Shown: positions 21,549-33,013, numbered from the stretch's first letter. The stretch is DNA of 64,000 nucleotides from Liopterus haemorrhoidalis (GCA_963971575.1 OZ020622.1:10082279-10146278), one strand, 5' to 3'. Notes: generated by a model from the sequence alone, not told the origin. Program-made: numbers and translations.

Positions 21549-22600
21549 CTGTCTGTCTGTGTGTCTGTGTTTATACACGATAACTCAAAAACGGTTTAAC
21601 TTAAAGAGTTCGTTCTGGTACTAAAAAATTCTCCTATTAAATGAGAAGAACCCTATTGTTTTTTATGAAAATCGGTTGACTAGAAATGGGAGTTTACTCG
21701 TGTCGATTTTAATATTTTTGCGAATATTTAGCAACAGAAAAATATTTCGAAAAAATTTATTGAACAAAAGTTACTATAAATGCAATAACTAATAACTTTT
21801 ATTTGAGACGTTTTTTGATAAAACGAAAAATTTCGAATTTTTTTTGTAAAATTATTTAAAATTTCAGTCTCAATTTTTTCATACTTATATGTAACGTTTC
21901 CATGGTCATGATAATTAATTCGTAACTAGTAAAGCAAGCCTTGGACAAAAATTTGTAAAGAACATAATTTGATGTATTTTTGAAGATTTAACTAAATATT
22001 TAAATTTTTTTTTTTTAGTTTACATTTTTTTTTAAATATTTTTTTTATGGGAGGGCAAGTCTAGCGGAGGTTTCCTTTCGCCACTGGTTTTAAATTTTTT
22101 TTTTATGGGAGTGCAAGTCTAGCGGAGGTTTCTTTTCGCCACTGGTTTTGTTGTTTACGGCATTTTCAGAAGGAAGAGAGTTGATTGAGGATGAATCACG
22201 CAGCGGTAGGCCTTCATCTTCAAGAACCTATGAAAATGTCAACAGAATCCGGGATCTTGTGCGTTCAGATCGTTGGTTGACAGTCAGAATGATCGAGCAA
22301 GAGTTGAATTTGACTCACACTACCGTTCATCAGATTTTGACCAATGAATTGGGGATGAAAAAAATTTGCAATATTAATAAACGAGTTTTTGGCCAGTAAA
22401 AACATCCTGTGGTTCCTCAGCCTCCTTATTCGCCTGACTTGAGTCCTTCTGACTTTTTCCTTTTCCCAAGATTGAAAAATCATCTCAAGGGACGTCATTT
22501 TGGGACACTCGAAAACAATCAAACTTCCGTAACCGACCAGCTGAAAGTTATTCCAGTATCCGAGTTCCAGCACTGATATGAGGATTGTAAGAACAGTCTC
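21236..22600 (+). pseudogene. Mariner deletion copy, interrupted by a repeat
   Basis: This belongs to the same mariner family as 13604-14501 and 35491-36777. Coding begins at ATG 21257 (MSDINFEQRCAIRFC). It is interrupted at about 21386, and resumes at 22145 with REL..DESRSGRPSSSRTYE and NRIRDLVRSDRWLTVRMIEQ. It then jumps from KKIC to NINKRVFGQ and PPYSPDLSPSDFFLFP, the same internal deletion as at 13604-14501. It decays after EFQH near 22575. The 5' and 3' TIRs are missing. Confidence 0.85.
21387..22144 (+). repeat. Repeat with GT/CTGT array inserted in the mariner
   Basis: The insertion separates contiguous mariner sequence. The pentamer gtttt occurs at both borders (21382-21386, 22145-22149). 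Contents are a (GT)n(CTGT)n array (21517-21568), the phrase aaaatcggttgactagaaat (21669) shared with 28345-28700, and a tandem duplication near the right end (gcaagtctagcggaggtttc at 22055 and 22111). The octamer acttgccc (21389) is inverted at 22050. Non-coding. Confidence 0.65.
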
Positions 22601-22761
22601 CAGAAATTGACCTCCCCCCTAAACAATTTTTCTGTGTGCGCGCCTGTTTTGAATCAAAGAATCGCTTCAGTTTTGCTTGGTAAATTTCATTTTTCTTAAC
22701 AGTGAAACGGGTTGATTTTACACAAATTTACCATGTTGATATGTTATCAAGCCATTTCAGG

Positions 22762-23896
22762 CAGTTCAGTCTTTTCCATAAGGACACATGGGGCACGAGC
22801 CTAGGGCACCCGGCTTGATGGGGGCCTCAAAATGCCGAGGTCGTCGTTTACACGGAAAAAAGAAGAGCTCTATTTGTAGTGCAATTTTATTAAGAATTGC
22901 CGTTAATATTTCTAAATTTAAATGTAAATCGAAAACCAGATGAGATTTATAGTCACCAATTGTAGTTGAGAGCGCTCATTTTCACAGCTGAAAAGAATAA
23001 AAAATGAATTACGAACGACTATGTTACAAGAACGATTTACTAATGGTGAGTTTAGTCAACACTTAGCGATAGCTTTAGTCTTACTCCTATATTTTAATTT
23101 TATCCTTAAAAGATAAACTATCGTATCGCTACGAGCAAGTTCATACAACACATTTCTTTAATTTTAGTCCTATGGTTCTGGCCTTGAAAGATAACTAAAT
23201 TCTAACTTTCCTACGGCTGGGAGTAAATCACGTTAAAACGCACCATGCGCGTGCACGCACCCCGATTTAAATTCAATATTTAAATTAAAAGCACCCATCG
23301 TGGTCAACATAAGGCCATAAATAGCAGCAACACTTCTAGACTTATTTCGGTACATGTTTACACACAATGTTATATTTGTCAATAACCAAAAATTTTAATT
23401 TTTTGACATTTAGAAAAATGATACTATGCGCGTGCGTTAAAATCGACGGCTCATTGGTTACTTGTTAAAAGTTAAAACTCGCTAAAACATTGTATAAACC
23501 CGTACTCATTCAAGACGATGAAAGCCAAGACTAAAACTAAGAGTAAGATTCAAATTAACGCAGCAGCTATCGCTAAGTGTTGACTAAACTCACCATAATT
23601 TGTCAATAGAAAGCATGTGCATAGAAAGTGATATCCTTGAAAAATTAGACTTTGAAGACATAATAGAAGATTTTACAGAAATCCCGGAAGAAACCATCAT
23701 CATTAACGTAAGTCCAATTCTCAAAATAGTAATCACACCACTTATATTTGGTTTGTATAAAGCTAACCATAATAACCAATAAAGTCACTAAATAAAAGAA
23801 CAAACTGATGTTTTCATTCACATTTTTTTTTTACTTTCTAAAAGGGTCCCAAACTCTGTGTGCCCAAGGGCCCCTGCATGGCCTAAGATGGCCCTG
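22762..23896. mobile_element. hAT-like non-autonomous element, 1135 bp
   Basis: Perfect 8-bp target duplication atttcagg at 22754-22761 and 23897-23904. The ends are cagttcagtcttttccataa and, inverted, cagggccatcttaggccatg, degenerate TIRs starting CAG as in hAT elements. GC-rich blocks near both ends (ggggcacgagcctagggcac; gtgcccaagggcccctgcat) add symmetry. The interior contains a nested TAA-flanked MITE (23044-23595). No transposase is visible. Confidence 0.85.
23044..23595. mobile_element. Nested TAA-flanked MITE, 552 bp
   Basis: The terminal inverted repeat is perfect for 31 bp, starting tggtgagtttagtcaacact at 23044 and mirrored to 23595. TAA flanks both ends (23041-23043, 23596-23598), a PIF/Harbinger-type duplication. 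It lies inside the hAT-like element 22762-23896 and is therefore the younger insertion. Confidence 0.9.
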
Positions 23897-24299
23897 ATTT
23901 CAGGTATCATTTATATATAGACTCAATTTTTTGCAGAGTAATCTCTTTATTTTCAGCGTCTACCCAGTAGCCTGTGTAAATTTAAATAATAAAATATATT
24001 AGGTAAATTTAGCTGAATTATATGTGTTGATTTAGGTAAATCTAAACAAAATGTATGTAAATATAAGAACCGTATTCTGCACTTTTTGTGCCATCATAAA
24101 TCCAGAGTTATCGGATATCTCTAATGCTTTTGGAGGTATTGATTTCTGACTTATGTTTGGTTAGAACGGAGAAGGCTGAATAACAAATAGCGCGGTAAGC
24201 AGATTCTCTCCACCTAAGTCGTTTTTAAAATTTCAATATTGGAAAATTAAATTTCGTTTCAATTTCTTATAAAAGTAACAAGACATAAGATCAAGAGAT

Positions 24300-24660
24300 G
24301 TTTCAGAAGAAAGTAGCTTTAACATATACTACAATGTGGTTTTCATGGAATTGTACTAGATTTAATACAATCTTATCTAACAAATGGAATCCAGGTGGTC
24401 TTCTACAACAATAAATCAAGTAGTCAAGAAAAGATCAAATTCGGTATACCACAGGGTTCAATCCTAGGCCCATTAATGTTTATCATATTTATCAATGATC
24501 TACCTTAGCATCTGACATGGACTTCTGTACTACTGATGATACAACATTAATTGAATCCAAACCTTATCTTGTGCAACTACACAATACCGTACAGAAAGCC
24601 ATGACGGAGACCGAAAATAGATACAATATTAATAAAACTTTTGTTTGTTTGTCTACTTTA
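24300..24660 (+). pseudogene. CR1/Jockey-like LINE reverse transcriptase fragment
   Basis: Reads GIVLDLIQSYLTNGIQVVFY, then IKFGIPQGSILGPLMFIIF and INDLP, followed in a second frame by a degraded TTDDTTLIES (the YADDTTL palm motif). The order is the core of a LINE reverse transcriptase. Related protein occurs at 44226-45195. Confidence 0.85.
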
Positions 24661-24666
24661 CATGTA

Positions 24667-25649
24667 GAGGAAGCCGGGGCATAACGGACACCTTAATGAT
24701 TAGATTTAATAAAATCTTATGGAATATCGTAGAAAATTTGTATTTATTGTTTAACCCTTTCACTGCGCAATACGCCTTGTGATTTCGTGCTCGCTGTGCG
24801 TACATATTTCGGTGATTACGAGTTTATTCGTGTAGAGCAGTTGGCGCGAAGTTTTTGTGTAAGTTTTCATGACATGTAAGGATGAATGATGGTGACGATA
24901 TGACTAATGTTAGGATATGAATAATGTAATGTGAGTCAATGAATACAAAAATACAATCAAAAAGATTTTATTTAAAAAAATATTTGTTTACGTAGATATA
25001 CTGAATGTAAGACACTATCTAACTTAATTGAACGGCACAGCAACGTATACCAACGCAACGTGCTCGCAGGTACTTGAACTGGTTGGGGTACCCAGCGAGA
25101 ATAATTGTGTTGAGCAGGGAACAATTTAAAACACGGCGCGAGTTAACTCGCTCGGAGCGTATCGGGCCACACTTTTATTTACGAGTATATACGGTTGGAG
25201 CAGCGAAAGGGTTAATTATTACAGACAGTAAAAATGACGATATAAAAAAAGCTTCCTCGTTCTCATTTTGCCCTGGTGTCGGGGCGAAAAGAGCACGGGC
25301 GGGGTATAATAGGCAATCAGCTAAAATCTGGAGCAGAATGAACACACGTGAGTGCATTCCTCATCGTTATCATCTTCTCCAGCGCAAGAACAATGTGTCC
25401 ACTGGCCACATGCTCTGCACTGGAGCAATCAACGTCTGGATATGTGTGAAAAATATATCAACATAGCAAAAAACACGTTTTACCTATTTACAAAATGTAA
25501 ACGCCAGCTCTCAGTTATACAACCACTCTCGAAAGACACTAGCGAAGTACTGAACGTGATTGGAATGCACCCAAATATGGCATGCTTTAACAGTCAAAAA
25601 GAGGGAAGCCCGTTATACCCCAGGAGCCTGTTATGCCCTAGCTTCCCCC
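24667..25649. mobile_element. Candidate outer TIR element around a piggyBac-like MITE
   Basis: gaggaagccggggcataacg at 24667 resembles the complement of the right border near 25627-25649 (ggggaagctagggcataaca read inverted). No target duplication was confirmed. Between 25216 and 25640 are broken frames without recognisable motifs. The assignment is tentative. Confidence 0.4.
24755..25211. mobile_element. piggyBac-like MITE, 457 bp
   Basis: TTAA occurs at both borders (24751-24754 and 25212-25215), the target site of piggyBac transposases. The ends start ccctttcactgcgc and, inverted, ccctttcgctgctcc, fitting the CCC start of piggyBac TIRs. Non-coding. Confidence 0.8.
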
Positions 25650-25890
25650 AAACATCGCGTAAACAATGTAAACTATGTCGACTTTGTAAAAAACAAGAGT
25701 GGGGATACATCATGAAATCGGATAATCTGATTGGTTGAATTCAAACTTATTTAATAAATAAAGTTATTCTTTGTCTTTTCAATCGGGAATAAAGAGGTAA
25801 ATCTTTAATAAATTAGTGTATCTCTAATAAACTATTTTGAACATTAATTTATTTATTTTCTTGTAAATAAAGAAACGTGGACTATACTGT

Positions 25891-26043
25891 GTTCAAAATG
25901 CAGAAATAGTAATAAAATCACGTGAAAGATTAAACTCGCTACCCTATTGGCTGTTTCGTTGCGTGACCGTAAAAGCAGCCAATGAACGATGGGATTTCGA
26001 CGAAATTATGACGTGAACAGAGCGTGATCTCTGCATTTTGAAC
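25891..26043. mobile_element. Short TIR element, 153 bp
   Basis: gttcaaaatgcaga at 25891-25904 is perfectly inverted at 26030-26043. The interior has tgacgtga and cacgtga symmetry and no coding. No target duplication is obvious, so superfamily is unassigned. Confidence 0.6.
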
Positions 26044-26604
26044 ATACGTTATACGAGTATACGTTAATATTATTTTCATTTTACCATAATAATTCCATTG
26101 GACAATGAATTTAATAACTTTTTGCGGTTGTCAATAATGAGGGAGATATTTCAAGAGTTTTGCTCTAGGGTGTCCTCTCCTTTGGAGGCTGTCTTTTTTA
26201 TTATTTTTTTTTTTGCCGCAAAATTCAAAATTTTTGATCGTAACTCAAAAGTGACCATATATTCGTAATCTAAGACTAAAAATGTACTAATTATCCATAA
26301 AAAAAAAAATTATGCGCAAAATATGACAATCTATGACCAAAAATACACATTTATACCAATTTTCAATAAAATTTTTTGCTTGAAAATCGAAAAAATCGTA
26401 TGCGGTAATCTTTATGATTTAATTATTACGATCATAGAATTTCAATACCAGGCGTGGAGATCCTATTATTTTATTATTATTATTATTTTATCAACGGTTG
26501 TATTATCAGACTCATTTTGTAATACGTAACTAACAGGAAAAATTCATTTTTTATATTGTATATTGACAATACATTTATAATATTATCATAGTATTGGTTC
26601 ACAC

Positions 26605-27692
26605 TAGGGATGGGAACGATATATCGATATTTCGAAAATATCGATACTTTAGAAAAATATATCGATATTTTTATATCGATATTTGAAATGCGATATATCG
26701 CGCGAAATATCGATATTCGCACAAAATATCGGTATTCTTGTATATTTTTTACATTTAAATATATGCTGTTCACTTTTGTAAAAACAAACTGTAGGCTATT
26801 CCAAACGTTTAGGCGGAACTAGAATTTGAAATCTAGAAATTTTTATCTATTAATTCGGACTTTTGGTCATTTTGTTTAAACTTTGTAAATCATGCTCACA
26901 TTAAAATGTAAATATATTATAAAATGTCCTTTTCATTGCATTTCAATCATTCTTAATAAAAAAATTCCCATTTATTTGTTTTTGTTTTCAAAATATGGAA
27001 AAATGTAATAAAATATTTGACATATGTCATTCGTTTCCGTGGATTCACTGTTGGAATTTTAAATTTTCACATACCAAAACTGAAACATGAAATAACCCAA
27101 ACAAGGTCCGTTTTCGTGACAACCTAAAATAACGAAATTTCCATTAAGTTCCGCCTAATCGCTTGGAATAGCCTGTAAGACGAAATTTTGTTTTCAAAAT
27201 TTGCACCTTAAAAAATTATGTCATCTTGGTATTAAAAAATTATAAAAAATGTCACTTTCTTAATAATGATCATAACCATAAAGTCGGTTTTACTGCGTAA
27301 GGAATATTTTTGATTGACATTTACACTAACAAGTCCATAATACACTATAAAAGTAACCGAAAGGATCTGGTTTGTCCTTACAAAAGTAGACAGCACATAT
27401 ATATTTAATTAATTAGGATTAAGAGCAGTTAACTAGGAAAATACTAGAAAGTTGGTTGGTAGCTGGGTGACTACCAACTGTAAAGTGATTGTCTGTCAAG
27501 TGGCGACTTCTATTCCCGCCAAGCCAACAAAAAAAAAAACTAATTTATATATCCTACATGTTACGTGTTGATTATTTCGATATATCGAAAATATCGATAT
27601 TTTTACTTCGATATATATCGAATATCGATATCACACTTACGATATATCGAATCGCGCATATATCGATATTTAAAAATAAATTCCCATCCCTA
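26605..27692. mobile_element. hAT-like element rich in cgatatcg palindromes, 1088 bp
   Basis: Perfect 8-bp target duplication gttcacac (26597-26604, 27693-27700). The ends are tagggatgggaacgatatat and, inverted, tagggatgggaatttatttt. Both subterminal zones (26620-26750 and 27575-27675) are dense in atatcgatat and cgatatatcg palindromes, likely transposase-binding or structural repeats. It contains the nested element 26794-27173. Confidence 0.9.
26794..27173. mobile_element. Nested TIR element, 380 bp
   Basis: ggctattccaaacgtttagg at 26794 is mirrored near-perfectly at 27144-27173. The flanks are tgta on both sides (26790-26793, 27174-27177). Its inner TIR word taggcggaact is also in the TIR of the nested MITE 46811-47011, suggesting related families. 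Confidence 0.8.
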
Positions 27693-27700
27693 GTTCACAC

Positions 27701-28340
27701 GGATACGCCAAAGTAACAACAGTCACCAAAGTAACCAGATCTAGTTTCGTATTACAAATTGAGACGGATTATATTGTCACTAACCTTCAAAATAAATTTT
27801 TGTTTTGTGTGATTGTTTAAAGCAAAGCTTTCGTCTTGTATTTAGTGTAACTGCCATGATTAATTTATTCTGGTTTTAAATTTAGTTTGTCAAATATGCA
27901 TGTTTAAAGTAAACATGAGCAGCAGTCTACCGTTTATGTCCTCAGTTGGCCACAAGTCCAGTAAGGACAGCACTTACCGTTAGTCCTCTATTGTTAATGC
28001 AAACATTTTGAATATTGTAGTATAGGTCATTAGCATACTAGTTTGAAACTTAGTCCTTGTAGCTACACAGGATATTGAAGTTGATATAACTGTTAACGAA
28101 GATGTAAGCAATTTCTACCATTGTACAATTGTTTCCGATAATTTCAAGACATTCAAACTGACATTTTAGTTCTTAGTTCATCTAATAAAAAAGAAACAGA
28201 GGAAATACGATAAAACTTTATTTACTCCCACTACGAAAATTTCAATTATATATTAAAAAGTAGCAACAACAGTGCTAGAATTAAATGAATTGTCTTTACT
28301 GGCACCTTCTCTTTATTAGGCTGGTCATTATCAAAACTAT
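27701..28340. other. No recognisable feature
   Basis: AT-rich with no coding similarity or paired repeats seen. Confidence 0.45.
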
Positions 28341-28344
28341 TTTT

Positions 28345-28700
28345 ACCGACCGCCAACATATATAAGGTAGGTATTGTGATCATACCGATTTTGACATTTC
28401 GAGATTTTGATGGATCTCCACGAATTGAGGTCCCTACATAACGTTTTGAATATTTTTAGCATGATGTCTGTCGTTCTGTCTGTCAGTCTGTCCATCCGTC
28501 TGTCCGTCTTTGTACACGTGCAGAGCAAATTCGACTAAAGGATTTTTATAAAACTTCATATTTAAGCTCTTGACATCAATGGCACGAATTGATCAACTTT
28601 TAGTAAAAATCGGTTGACTAGAAATGGGATTTAACTTTACTCATGTCGATTTTAAGATTTTTGCATATATTTCACAATAAAAAATATTTAGAAAAAATTT
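28345..28700 (+). repeat. Dispersed repeat related to 21387-22144
   Basis: Shares accgacc..caa-atatataagg near its start, a CTGT-rich array (28466-28510), aaaatcggttgactagaaat (28607) and tcatgtcgattttaa with the 21387-22144 insertion, in the same order and strand. Non-coding. Confidence 0.65.
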
Positions 28701-28706
28701 ATTTAG

Positions 28707-28935
28707 AGCGGAACAAATGGTAGTCGGAGCATATGGTCCAGACATCGCACCATCCGACTACCATTTGTTCTGCTTTCTACAAAATTCCCTTAACGGAAAA
28801 AAATTCGCATCTGTGGACGATATCAAAATTCACCTGCACATATTTCTCGAGAGCAAAGATGGAACCTTCTGGAGATATGCCATTATGAAATTGCCTGAGC
28901 GTTTGTCGAAAGTGATAGAAAATAATGGATAGTAC
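28707..28935 (+). pseudogene. Mariner transposase C-terminal fragment with a small inverted duplication
   Basis: The frame reads AYGPDIAPSDYHLFCFLQNS, then NGKKFASVDDIKIHLHIF and the terminal KLPERLSKVIENNG, the end of a mariner transposase including the third catalytic Asp (PSD). Just upstream, 28707-28728 is the complement of 28753-28774 in the same coding segment (21 of 22 bases), so a piece was copied in inverted orientation at the break. Confidence 0.8.
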
Positions 28936-28954
28936 ATTTGATTATAGCTGAAGG

Positions 28955-29705
28955 TAATGGGATTCGGATCAGTCAGAAAATAAAAACAAATTTATTAACT
29001 TCGCTAACGTTTCGATTTTAATTTAAATCTTCATCAGAGCTACAAAGATATATAGAAATATAGAATTATTAAATTGGTAAGTTTACATGTATAAAATTAT
29101 GATAGTGTTCAAATTTAACAAGTCAAGTAGTTAAAATAAGCATTACAAAATTGTTGGAATTTAAAATATAACATAAAATAATTATTAAATAATAAAAACA
29201 TATCAAATATGAGTTAAAGAATAAAAAACAATGTTAAATTTACATTACCTTAGTTAATAGTCACGATATAAAATAACAATTTTAAAATTAATAAAGAACA
29301 CATCATATTGTCCAGTTATTGAACTCAGAGATAAGCATATGAATAAGCCACGTATGAATTTGAAAAAGGGGTTTGAGATGGTTGAAACAAGTAAGTAACG
29401 CTATCTATTAATAAATTGGAATTTGATTATTAGGTGAAATATGATAGATTTAGAATTTTTTTAATATATTACAATAGATGGCGCTTATATTATCACAGTC
29501 GGTTTTAAAATTAACTAATTTAGGGTTCTGTATTATATGTATGCTCTCAGTAATCAACCTTTTACTGAGATTGTCTACTTTATCTAAGATTTTAGTTTGT
29601 TCAAAATTAAAATTGTGATTAGTGGTGAAGAAATGGGTACTGAGTGCCGTGATTTCTTTTTAATTTTTAAATTTATCCTGACAGCTATTTTTATGTTGAT
29701 ATAAT
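28955..29705 (-). pseudogene. Penelope-like element C-terminus (GIY-YIG-type endonuclease end) and 3' region
   Basis: One minus-strand frame (29700-29470, one stop) reads QHKNSCQDKFKN, then ALSTHFFTTNHNFNFEQTKI, LDKVDNLSKRLITESIHI and FKTDCDNISAIY. This matches the C-terminal part of the GIY-YIG endonuclease of Penelope-like retroelements (H...H.F.....I......KR...E..HI). The 3' sequence near 28995-29045 contains gctaacgtttcg and aaatcttcatcagagctac, a phrase typical of Penelope-like terminal regions. The reverse transcriptase is absent. Confidence 0.7.
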
Positions 29706-30310
29706 TTCAATAAAATATACGGAATACAGTTGGTTTAGAATATATATTTTATGGAATAAAAGATGAAAAAAAAAAAAAAAAACGAACAGACTTATGTAAC
29801 AACCCAATTTTAATTGTTTAATAAATATCATTGTTAAATATTTAGATTTTTCGTCAACGTCAAACAATTTCGTTTCTCTGAATGGTAAGAATAAGCTCCT
29901 TCTTTATCCACTGTCATTAATACCTTTCTTTATGATCTTGTTCACCCATGAGAATTTTATAATACGTCTATAAACCTACATTTCAAAATTCTTCAGTTTT
30001 TTAAATGTGTTCATTATTTAAAATATGTACAATTACATAAAATTTTATTGTATGAAAATAAAATTGACCTCATAAAAACCTGAATAATACTTTTTGATTA
30101 TTTCTATTCCTTATACATTGAGTGTAATGATCCTTTTTCATTGTGACAGAAGTGTTTTCCTGAATGCTAGGAAATTTATTCTTAATGAACTCCGTGTTAT
30201 ATCACAAAAAGGAACTTAAGGAAATGGATATTGTATGAAATATTAACTACTAATAGGATTATTATGGGGTATGGAAAATAAAGAAAAAGCTAAAAACGGT
30301 AGATAATATT
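29706..30310. other. No recognisable feature
   Basis: AT-rich, with a poly(A) run at 29767-29781. Nothing else seen. Confidence 0.4.
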
Positions 30311-30316
30311 ATAGAC

Positions 30317-30365
30317 CAGCGGTTTCCAACTTATTTCAATTGCGGGACTCTTTACCCCATAATAA
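30317..30365 (+). mobile_element. Orphan hAT-like terminus
   Basis: cagcggtttccaacttattt followed by gcgggactctttacccc is a typical hAT start. The mariner fragment begins within about 80 bp, and no partner end was found. Confidence 0.4.
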
Positions 30366-30399
30366 AAGTTCCTCAGAATTTCTAGGAAAAGAAAACCAT

Positions 30400-31080
30400 T
30401 TTTCAAAAATTAATTTTGTTGAAAATGGAACGGTCGTAAATTCACACTATTATGAAGTATGAGTTCTTACGTGGAACTACGCCATTGCAGACCGCGCGGA
30501 ACATTAATAGTGTATTTGGCTCTAGTGTTACTACGCAACAGACAATACCAGATTGAATTGATTCACCAAATTTTGGACAGGAATCTTAAAAAAAAAAAAA
30601 AAAAACTGGCTCATCGATCACATCAGAAATATACTGCAACCCACTGGACGAAATGATGCAAAAACTTAAAGAAAAACAACCTAGATTAACAGATCGACTC
30701 CTATCTTATTGCATGAAATCGCTAGACCACACACTGCACAAATGATTGTGGCAAAACTACAAGAATTGGAGTTGGAACTTCTTCATCATCTTCCATACTC
30801 ACCAGACCTAGCCACCACTGACTACCACTTCTTCCGCAATTTGGACAACTTTTTAATAGGAAAACAGTTTAATTCCGACACTACTGTAAAACTGGCCGTC
30901 CAGGAATTCATTGACTCTCGTCCGTCAGGGTTTTATACCACCAGCCTAAACAACCTGCCGCTTAAATTGCAAAAGTGTATAGGCAATATGGGTGCATACT
31001 TTGATGAATAAAATAATTCCTTATATTTGTAAGTTAGCAACCAACTTTTTTTTCTACAAATTTCATCCTTGACGACCTAA
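30400..31080 (+). pseudogene. Mariner, internally deleted and 5'-truncated
   Basis: Coding from 30425 starts MERS and shows the helix-turn-helix MKYEFLRGTTPLQTARNIN, then jumps across a poly(A) tract to TSEIYCNPLDEMMQKLKEKQ, HTAQMIVAKLQELELELL (in a second frame), PYSPDLATTDYHFF and MGAYFDE (stop 31011). The middle third with the first catalytic Asp is missing, exactly as in 37496-38307. The 3' TIR (aaatttcatccttgacgacc) ends near 31080 followed by TA. The 5' TIR is lost. Confidence 0.88.
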
Positions 31081-31134
31081 TATATGCACAGTGTTATCAC
31101 TTCTGTAGATAATCTGTGGATTAAGCCACGTTTA

Positions 31135-32461
31135 GGGGAGATGTGGGGACGGTGGCACAATTGGTACAGTGGAACATTTGAAATATCTTTGAAATATAGA
31201 ATATTTTCATTTCTGCTTGGGTATATATAGGCCCCTCTGGTACTGAGAAATTATATTATCCACATTTTGAGTCTATAAATTTAAGTCCTGCCATTTATAA
31301 TGAAAATGTTGAGAGTGACAAACTAAAGTTTATCGTAACAAGAAATTTTTTATTTGAACGACACACAACTAAATTAGTAAGAAAATTTGTATTACATGTT
31401 GTAAATTGGTCATTTGTCTACAGTGTAAAGCAATTACTAATGTTCTAAACAATATCATTTATTACATTTGATAAAATGTTCGTGAAAATAGGGTTAGGCT
31501 AACAGTGGCACACGTGTTATGTGGATACAGTGGTACAGTGAGCCACTGTACCCACGTACGTGGGTACGAGTTACAAGAACAATTCTAAGCTGCGCAAAAT
31601 AAAAAAGATCAGAAAATTAAAAGATATTCTTGTAAGTTCAGACACGTCTGATACTGATGTCAATATTGATGAGAATTCAAACTCAGATGATAATGTTGAC
31701 TCTGAATGTGATACAGATTCGACAGACTACGTAAACAAGGATATTAAAGTAAGGCAATATGCCTTAATATTTGATGGACACGCAAAGAATAAAATGAAGA
31801 ACCACTCTATAGGGAAATCATAGAAATAACGACTGACGATATTGTTGTAACATCTCTGACAGCTGACTCTACTCTTTAAATTTATTAAAACAAATAAAAA
31901 TTACACATTTAAAAAATCAGAGCTGATAAAAGTTTTACCATCTCCTGCTCCGTCTGATAGCACAAAACACCGTTTAGACGCTTTGATTTTTACAGTAAAT
32001 TTAATTAAATATAATTAACATTAAAATAAAAGCTATCAAAACTTACTGTTTCCAAGGAACTTACCAAAGTTTATTTTTTTATATTAATAATAAATTTACA
32101 TGTATATACATTATTTAAATTACTTAGTAGATGATTTATTTTGAAAGACATTGAATTGAAGTTTCAATAAAAATTATTAATACATATACAGATTTTTTGA
32201 ATACCTATTATATTTACTGTTCCACTGTATCCCTAACGCTGTTTCACTGTACCCTCACGTATAGGTACAGTGGCACAATTACAGAGGTCAACAAAAATAT
32301 TAATTATAAATGGCACGTGATAAGGACATGAATTTTTAACAGGTTATTTAAACAACGACATTATAAGTATTAAGTGGCGAAAAGATTTATTTAAAAAATT
32401 CAAAATTGAAGATGTTATGTACAGGAAACCAAAATGTGTGCCACCGTCCCCACATCTCCCC
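31135..32461. mobile_element. TA-flanked element with 25-bp perfect TIRs, 1327 bp
   Basis: The ends begin ggggagatgtggggacggtg on both strands (25 bp identical), flanked by TA at 31133-31134 and 32462-32463. Internal copies of cagtggcaca, cagtggtacag and their complements recur (31157-31170, 31506-31560, 32215-32280). TA duplication points to the Tc1/mariner/pogo superfamily, but no transposase core is visible. Confidence 0.85.
31560..31823 (+). CDS. Short acidic ORF inside the TA-flanked element
   Basis: An open frame of 87 codons with a basic start (KLRKIKKIRKLKD) and a Ser/Asp-rich run (SSDTSDTDVNIDENSNSDDN). Acidic tails like this occur at the C-termini of pogo-type transposases, so it may be the last piece of the parent transposase. 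No domain is recognisable, and it may not be expressed. Confidence 0.3.
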   Translation: MGTSYKNNSKLRKIKKIRKLKDILVSSDTSDTDVNIDENSNSDDNVDSECDTDSTDYVNKDIKVRQYALIFDGHAKNKMKNHSIGKS

Positions 32462-32463
32462 TA

Positions 32464-33010
32464 TAATAGATCCATAGCCAACATGAGCATAAAATTAGTC
32501 ATTGGTGTATCATTGTTCTGTTATAAACAAATATTCGTATTATAAACAGAACAATTACACTGCTTTGATTTATCTTTATGTCCATACAATGACCTTGTAC
32601 TATGGATTTATTATAAACAAAGCTTTAGAACGTTTGTCATACCTCATCAAGGGTAATTTTAGGAACTTACCTAGAGGCGACTCTGTAGGCAAATCTCAGT
32701 ATATAGGTATAAACTTTGAGCTATTGCTAATTCACTTGTGATACTAAAGTACTCTCCTCAAGCCCCTCGGGGTACTCTGTTGCAATTGATAACAGAAGAC
32801 CAGAGATATAACGATAATTGATCGACATTTAGATATGGTAATTAATCAAACGTAACTGGATGTTCGATATATGGTCCTTATTAATAACAGATTGCTAATT
32901 AGTTGCTTATTACTAATTGGATTGCATCTCAAATGGTAGCAGCAAAATTTTCAGTTAAGTTTAATTTGTTATTTGAAAAAAACGCTGCCATTATCTGTTG
33001 AAAATTACTT
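32464..33010. other. No recognisable feature
   Basis: AT-rich, no paired repeats or coding similarity seen. Confidence 0.4.
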
Positions 33011-33013
33011 ATA

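Noticed and set aside
21517..21568. Z-DNA or regulatory GT tract as a functional site
   Set aside because: The GT/CTGT array is part of a dispersed repeat with the same arrangement elsewhere in the window. No regulatory function is indicated.
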